Source: Nocardioides daedukensis (GTDB lineage Bacteria > Actinomycetota > Actinomycetes > Propionibacteriales > Nocardioidaceae). From it: a DNA stretch of 64,000 nucleotides. Below, piece by piece: positions 60,029 through 64,000 of the stretch. The stretch covers positions 2,170,001-2,234,000 of the forward strand of contig NZ_JACCAA010000001.1 of assembly GCF_013408415.1 (NCBI RefSeq), written 5' to 3'. Each line of letters begins with the position of its first letter. Position 1 is the first letter of the stretch. The notes under the pieces are model-generated. The model was given only the letters and a program-made list of their open reading frames with translations. It made no database searches and was not told where the DNA came from. Position numbers and translations under genes: made by a program.

Positions 60029-60910
60029 ATGGACGTCGACGCTCTCCATCTCAAGACGCTCGCCGCGATCGTGGACGAGGGGTCGCTCGAGCGCGCTGCC
60101 GTCGCGCTGGTGATCACACCTTCCGCAGTCAGCCAACGTCTCAAGGCGATGGAACGCCAGGTCGGTCGCATCCTCTTGCAGCGGACCCGACCCCCGCAGC
60201 CGACCGCCTCCGGCGAGATCTTGTTGCGGATGGCCCGGCAGATCGCCGCGCTCGAGCGTGACGCGATCGACCAGCTGGGGCTGGGCACCGGACCGTCCGA
60301 GATCCCACTGGTCATCAACGCCGACTCGCTCGCCACCTGGGCGATGTCGGCACTCGCGCCGCTCGCCACCGACGGCCGGATCATCCTCGACATCCACCGC
60401 GAGGACGAGGCGCACTCGACCACGTTGCTGCGCTCCGGCACGGTGATGGCGGCGGTCACCTCCACTCCCGACCCGGTGCAGGGCTGCGTCGTCGATCGAC
60501 TCGGCGCGATGCGCTACCGGGCGGTGGCGACGCCGGACTTCGTCGCGCGCTGGTTCCCCGAGGGCGCCAACGCCGCATCTGTCGCGACTGCCCCGACGAT
60601 GGACTTCGACCGCAACGACGACCTGCAGAACAAGTTCATCGCACGTCTCACCCGACGCCCCGTCTCGCCGCCGCGCCACCATGTGCCCGGCTCGGATCAG
60701 TTCGCAGAGGCAGTACGTCGTGGCATGGGGTGGGCGATGTTGCCCGACCTCCAGACCGTCGAGGACCGCGCCACCGGCACCCTGGTCGAGATCGGAGCGC
60801 GACCGGTCATCGACGTACCGCTGTTCTGGCAGCGGTGGCGCCTGGACTCACCCGTCCTGGCCGAGGTGACCGCCGCGATCCGGGAGGGCGCGGCATCCGC
60901 ACTGCGGTGA
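60029..60910 (+). CDS. argP: LysR family regulator, ArgP/LysG type
   Basis: A 293-residue LysR protein: HTH at LHLKTLAAIVDEGSLERAAVALVITPSAVSQRLKAMERQVGRILLQR (about 5-52), then the periplasmic-binding-like effector domain with VINADSLATWAMSAL. The ArgP/LysG branch keeps VITPSAVSQRLKALE in the helix. In homologues it activates the divergent exporter when intracellular lysine or arginine is high. It ends 1 base before the convergent MFS stop region. Confidence 0.92.
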   Translation: MDVDALHLKTLAAIVDEGSLERAAVALVITPSAVSQRLKAMERQVGRILLQRTRPPQPTASGEILLRMARQIAALERDAIDQLGLGTGPSEIPLVINADSLATWAMSALAPLATDGRIILDIHREDEAHSTTLLRSGTVMAAVTSTPDPVQGCVVDRLGAMRYRAVATPDFVARWFPEGANAASVATAPTMDFDRNDDLQNKFIARLTRRPVSPPRHHVPGSDQFAEAVRRGMGWAMLPDLQTVEDRATGTLVEIGARPVIDVPLFWQRWRLDSPVLAEVTAAIREGAASALR

Positions 60911-60911
60911 G

Positions 60912-62216
60912 TCAGACCGTCGGATCCTCGACCTGCAGCGGCGCGGAGGTCGGCACCCGCACCGGCTCGGCACGCGGCCCGACGCCGTTGACCTCCGGGG
61001 AGATCCTGCGCTCGAGACCGATCGCCACCACTGCCAGCCCCGCACAACCGGCGACGAGCAGTCCGATGAAGGCGGAGTTCAGCTCGTGGCGCAGCATGAA
61101 CCCGGCCACCAGGGGCGCGAGCACCGCACCGAGCTGGAACGAGCCGGACGACAGCGCGTTGTAGCGACCCCGCAGGTGCGCCGGGGCCAGGTCGTTGGTG
61201 ATCGCCGGCAGGGTGGGCTGGAGCAGGGTCTCCCCGCTGGCGAAGAGCGCGTGGAAGACCAGCACCATCGCGGCCGCGGTGATGGTGCCGGAGAAGGCGC
61301 CCGTGGCGCCGAGGATCAGCCAGGAGGCGGCCCAGATCGCCGCCATCAGCACGACCACCCGGGTGCGCCGGCGACCGTGGATCTTGCGCAGCACGAAGAA
61401 CTGGAAGGCGACGATCACCACCGTGTTGACCGCGAACGCCCACCCGATCACTCGCGTGGAGACCTCACTGACCTCGCGCGCGAAGGCCGGGAAGCCCGCC
61501 TCCATCTGCCCGTAGCCGATGAACGCGAAGATGAGCCCGATCGCGAACAGGTGCGGCACGCCGGGACGGCGCAGGATCGAGAGATAGCTGACCTTGACGC
61601 CGATCTCCTCCTCCGGGGTCTCGCTGCGGCCGTGCACGTGGCGGAGTGGGCCGAGCATCAGCGCGATCGGGATCAGCATGCAGACCGCGTCGATGAGGAA
61701 GATCGTCGTGAACGTCTTGGGACGCGACACGTCGATGAAGATGCCGCCCACCACGCCGCCGAGCCCGATGCCCAGGTTCACCAGGGCGAAGTTGATCCCG
61801 AAATATTGCACCCGCACCGGCCCGTCGACCAGCGACGAGATCAGCACGTTGAACGCGCCCCAGCCGCCGGCGTTGCAGATGCCGATGAAGAACATCGCCG
61901 CGATCACGGTCGGCACATCCTCGGCGAAGGCCAGGATCGCCACCCCGATCGACTGCGCGCCACTGCCGATGATCACCATGATCCGCGCGCCGAGGCGGTC
62001 GGTGAGGTTGCCGGCCACCGGGGTGAGGAGCAGCGCGATCGCGAAGGCGAGGGCCATCAGCGACCCCGCCACGTCCAGGGTCAGCCCGCGCACCTCGTGC
62101 AGGTAGATCACCGTGAACGGCAGGGTGAGCCCGCGGCCGAGCACCTGGAAGACCGTCGAGCAGAGCAGCCAGCGGGCCGGCCTCGGCAGCGCCGCCCAGA
62201 ACGAGGAGATGGTCAT
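60912..62216 (-). CDS. MFS transporter
   Basis: A 434-residue MFS protein of 12 helices (443 if the GTG at 62243 is used). Typical segments are FQVLGRGLTLPFTVIYLHEVRGL, LTDRLGARIMVIIGSGAQSIGVA (motif A), NAGGWGAFNVLISSLVDGPVR and NLGIGLGGVVGGIFID. The pattern fits the group with MdtH-like drug exporters. There is no clear ribosome site for either start. No regulator is adjacent, and the substrate is unknown. Confidence 0.85.
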   Translation of the reverse strand: MTISSFWAALPRPARWLLCSTVFQVLGRGLTLPFTVIYLHEVRGLTLDVAGSLMALAFAIALLLTPVAGNLTDRLGARIMVIIGSGAQSIGVAILAFAEDVPTVIAAMFFIGICNAGGWGAFNVLISSLVDGPVRVQYFGINFALVNLGIGLGGVVGGIFIDVSRPKTFTTIFLIDAVCMLIPIALMLGPLRHVHGRSETPEEEIGVKVSYLSILRRPGVPHLFAIGLIFAFIGYGQMEAGFPAFAREVSEVSTRVIGWAFAVNTVVIVAFQFFVLRKIHGRRRTRVVVLMAAIWAASWLILGATGAFSGTITAAAMVLVFHALFASGETLLQPTLPAITNDLAPAHLRGRYNALSSGSFQLGAVLAPLVAGFMLRHELNSAFIGLLVAGCAGLAVVAIGLERRISPEVNGVGPRAEPVRVPTSAPLQVEDPTV

Positions 62217-62276
62217 GGCATGCGGGTCCGAGGTCACCGGCACATTCTGCTCGGTGTGACTGACACCAGCGAATGG

Positions 62277-63017
62277 TTATCGATTACGCATCAGATTGAG
62301 GTCGACCGGGCCGTCGATCCCGTCGACCGTGCCGCGGTCGTTGCGCTGCCAGATGTGCCACTCGCCCGGCGGCGGCACCGTGCCCACCCGGCGCACCCAC
62401 AGCGGGCGGTCGAACTCCGCCACCATCGAGTAGAACGCCTCGAAGCCGGGGTGGAAGTAGACGACGACCCGCTCCTCGCTCGCCTCCTCCACCAGGGCGA
62501 TGAACCTCTGCACCTGCTTCTGCAGGAGCACCGGGTCCGGGGGCGGGTCGCAGTTGCCGATCAGCTCCAGGTCGACCACCGGCGCCAAGTCAGTGGCACC
62601 GGTGATCGTGGAGACGAAGTGCGCGGCCTGCGGCTCGGGCGCCGCACAGAGCGTGTAGTAGTGATAGGCCCCGACCTCGATCCCGGCCGCCTTCGCGGCG
62701 CGCGCGTTGCTCACGAAGCGTGGGTCGCTGAACCCGCTGCCCTCGGTCGCCTTGAGATAGGCGAACTCGACCCCGTCCGCGGCCACCCGCTCCCAGTCGA
62801 TGTCGCCCTGGTGCTGCGAGACGTCGATGCCCTTCCGGTCCCGCGAGCCGGTGGGGGAACTGGTGGGAGAGGCACTCGGCCGCACCGTCGGCGTGGCGCT
62901 CACCGTGGGTGTCGCCCGCTCACCCGGCTGCACCGCGACCGGCGCATCCTGGCCACCACACCCGGCGAGAACCAGGCCAGAAGACAGGGCAGCCGCCAGC
63001 AGTACGGCGTACCTCAT
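62277..63017 (-). CDS. GH25-family lysozyme lipoprotein
   Basis: A 246-residue protein with a lipobox signal (MRYAVLLAAALSSGLVLAGC), a Thr/Ser/Pro linker (about 25-58) and a GH25 muramidase domain: GIDVSQHQGDIDWERVAADGVEFAYLKATEG, VGAYHYYTLC, VVDLELIGNCD with the acidic catalytic residues, and WHIWQRNDRGTVDGIDGPVDLN. It should cut peptidoglycan glycan strands while anchored to the membrane. It overlaps the preceding YjbR gene by ATGA. Confidence 0.9.
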   Translation of the reverse strand: MRYAVLLAAALSSGLVLAGCGGQDAPVAVQPGERATPTVSATPTVRPSASPTSSPTGSRDRKGIDVSQHQGDIDWERVAADGVEFAYLKATEGSGFSDPRFVSNARAAKAAGIEVGAYHYYTLCAAPEPQAAHFVSTITGATDLAPVVDLELIGNCDPPPDPVLLQKQVQRFIALVEEASEERVVVYFHPGFEAFYSMVAEFDRPLWVRRVGTVPPPGEWHIWQRNDRGTVDGIDGPVDLNLMRNR

Positions 63018-63409
63018 CGCGCGTCGAGCTCGGCGATCATCCGCTTCGGCGCCGTCAACCGATAGGAGGCATCCACCAGCTCGCCCACCTCGTCCCAATC
63101 GGTCTCGGGATCGGCCAGGTCGAGTGCGCGCCATCCGAACGGCCCGTAGTACATCGGCGAGAAGAACCGCGGGTCCTGGTCCAGGGCCTCGCGCTCGGAC
63201 TCCTCGACCTTCACCAGCAACGCGGAATCCACCCGGCGGTGGCCACCGTCGATCTTCTCCCCGCCGCCGAAGACCGCGAAGTTCTTCTTCACCCGGAAGT
63301 TCGGCCGGCCGTGGGAGACATATTCCTCCGCCCCGGGGAAGCCGAGCACCACACCTCGGAGCCGGATCAACAGCGGGTCGTCGTCATCGAACATCACCGG
63401 GTGGGTCAT
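63014..63409 (-). CDS. MmcQ/YjbR family DNA-binding-like protein
   Basis: A 131-residue protein of the MmcQ/YjbR fold: LRGVVLGFPGAEEYVSHGRPNFRVKKNFAVFGG near the start and the C-terminal FSPMYYGPFGWRALDLADPETDWDEVGELVDASYRLTAPKRM helix-loop. The family adopts a double-wing fold; biological roles are poorly known. I chose ATG 63409, behind a GGAGGAA site 9-11 bases upstream; the ATG at 63427 would precede that site. It is coupled to the lysozyme gene. Confidence 0.9.
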   Translation of the reverse strand: MTHPVMFDDDDPLLIRLRGVVLGFPGAEEYVSHGRPNFRVKKNFAVFGGGEKIDGGHRRVDSALLVKVEESEREALDQDPRFFSPMYYGPFGWRALDLADPETDWDEVGELVDASYRLTAPKRMIAELDAR

Positions 63410-63414
63410 GACAC

Positions 63415-64000
63415 TCAGTTCCTCCATCTGGTGCGACTGCTGGGCGCGCGACCGGACGACTCCGCACCCACCTGGACCTCACTGCCATACGACCACCCGG
63501 ACCGCAGCGGCAGATATGCCCCACTCCAGAACGTGCCGGGGTCGAACCATGCCGCCTTCCGGACGTCCGCGAGGACACCCATCTCCTGCAGGGTGAGCGC
63601 CACCGTCTCGGCACAGAAGGCCTCCTCGGGCCGCACCCGCTCGCCACGCTTGCGGCGCGGGACATAGGCGTCCCGGCTGCGCAGCCACCGACCGGCCAGC
63701 TTCAGCGTGCTCGGGAAGGAGACCCCGTCCAACCGCGCGATGGTGCCGAGCACCGAGTCCTCCTCGGCGTGGCCCACCTCCGGGTGCAGCTGACGCAGAT
63801 AGGCGGTCTGACCGTAGGTCTCGCGCCACCGGCCCACTGCCTCGGACAGGTCGTGCAGTTGTACGCCGCGGTGGTGGCCACCGCTCCAGTGGTCCAGGAG
63901 CGTCTTGCCCAGCTCGGCATGCCAGAGCAGCGGCGGCAGGTCGTCGATCACCACCGACATCGCGACATGGTTCACCGGCGCGTTGGAGACGACCCGGATC
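63415..64000 (-). CDS. conserved protein, 5' end off the window (possible permuted NlpC/P60-like amidase)
   Basis: The frame is open to the right edge, so this is the C-terminal portion of about 195 visible residues. The visible part reads IRVVSNAPVNHVAMSVVIDD, then LPPLLWHAELGKTLLDHWSGGHHRGVQLHDLSEAVGRW. NHVAM at the start of a hydrophobic strand is where permuted papain-like (YiiX/NlpC-P60) enzymes carry their catalytic His, so I suggest that fold tentatively. The C-terminal tail is Arg/Ser-rich. It ends 6 bases ahead of the YjbR gene on the same strand. Confidence 0.6.
   Translation of the reverse strand, partial: IRVVSNAPVNHVAMSVVIDDLPPLLWHAELGKTLLDHWSGGHHRGVQLHDLSEAVGRWRETYGQTAYLRQLHPEVGHAEEDSVLGTIARLDGVSFPSTLKLAGRWLRSRDAYVPRRKRGERVRPEEAFCAETVALTLQEMGVLADVRKAAWFDPGTFWSGAYLPLRSGWSYGSEVQVGAESSGRAPSSRTRWRN

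Overview
This window is GC-rich, densely packed bacterial chromosome from an actinobacterium, most likely Nocardioidaceae (Nocardioides-like). The lineage call is inference. It rests on mycothiol-type DinB/maleylpyruvate isomerase folds, an MprAB-HtrA stress operon, DUF2510 and DUF2804 proteins, frequent GTG/TTG starts and many ATGA/GTGA/TGATG gene overlaps. I saw no rRNA, tRNA, CRISPR array, prophage backbone or insertion sequence.

Layout. 0-8 kb: a treble-clef FBP protein cut by the window edge, a mycothiol-type isomerase, SDR oxidoreductases, a Phd/RelE toxin-antitoxin pair, an M1 peptidase and a carboxyltransferase. 7.2-11.9 kb: DUF2804 protein plus the three genes of a branched-chain/2-oxoacid dehydrogenase complex (E1 alpha, E1 beta, E2). 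12.1-16.1 kb: an iron-siderophore ABC importer (ATPase, lipoprotein, fused permease) with a DtxR/IdeR-like box at its first start codon. 16.2-17.5 kb: an ArsR-CDF metal efflux operon. 17.5-17.74 kb: a striking inverted repeat array. 17.7-22 kb: a divergent TetR/MFS drug efflux pair, then a GMC oxidoreductase with a small partner gene. 22-28 kb: xi-type GST, DUF2510 protein, HisC, VanZ, holin-like protein, LMW tyrosine phosphatase, fructosamine kinase.

28-32.2 kb: a four-gene envelope-stress operon (response regulator, histidine kinase, M50-like membrane protease, HtrA). 32.2-34.5 kb: a compositionally different patch with a membrane protein, followed by a three-gene cassette in which two related small proteins flank an alpha/beta hydrolase. 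34.7-38.4 kb: three chorismate-handling genes in a row (PhzE/TrpEG-like fusion, PabA, PabB), then a second repeat array. 38.6-42.1 kb: proton-translocating transhydrogenase (PntAB) and thioredoxin. 42.3-56 kb: FMN reductase, pyrimidine-dimer glycosylase, MFS, a zinc-finger SDR, a secreted arylsulfotransferase-like protein, P450, a RelA/SpoT-domain synthetase, VapBC, aldehyde dehydrogenase, a DinB protein, a glutamine methyltransferase and a MecA-type PBP lipoprotein. 56-64 kb: YnfA, a second RelA/SpoT synthetase, an acetyltransferase, alcohol dehydrogenase, the ArgO/ArgP exporter pair, MFS, GH25 lysozyme lipoprotein, MmcQ/YjbR protein and a protein running off the right edge.

The most unusual signal is a family of 10-14 bp motifs. 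They occur in two intergenic arrays (about 17.48-17.74 kb and 38.47-38.63 kb) with near-30-bp spacing in converging orientation, each forming a strong hairpin just past the 3' end of a gene. An inverted pair of the same motif lies in frame inside the E2 interdomain linker (9458-9505). The cassette at 32.9-34.5 kb is the second candidate for an undescribed system.
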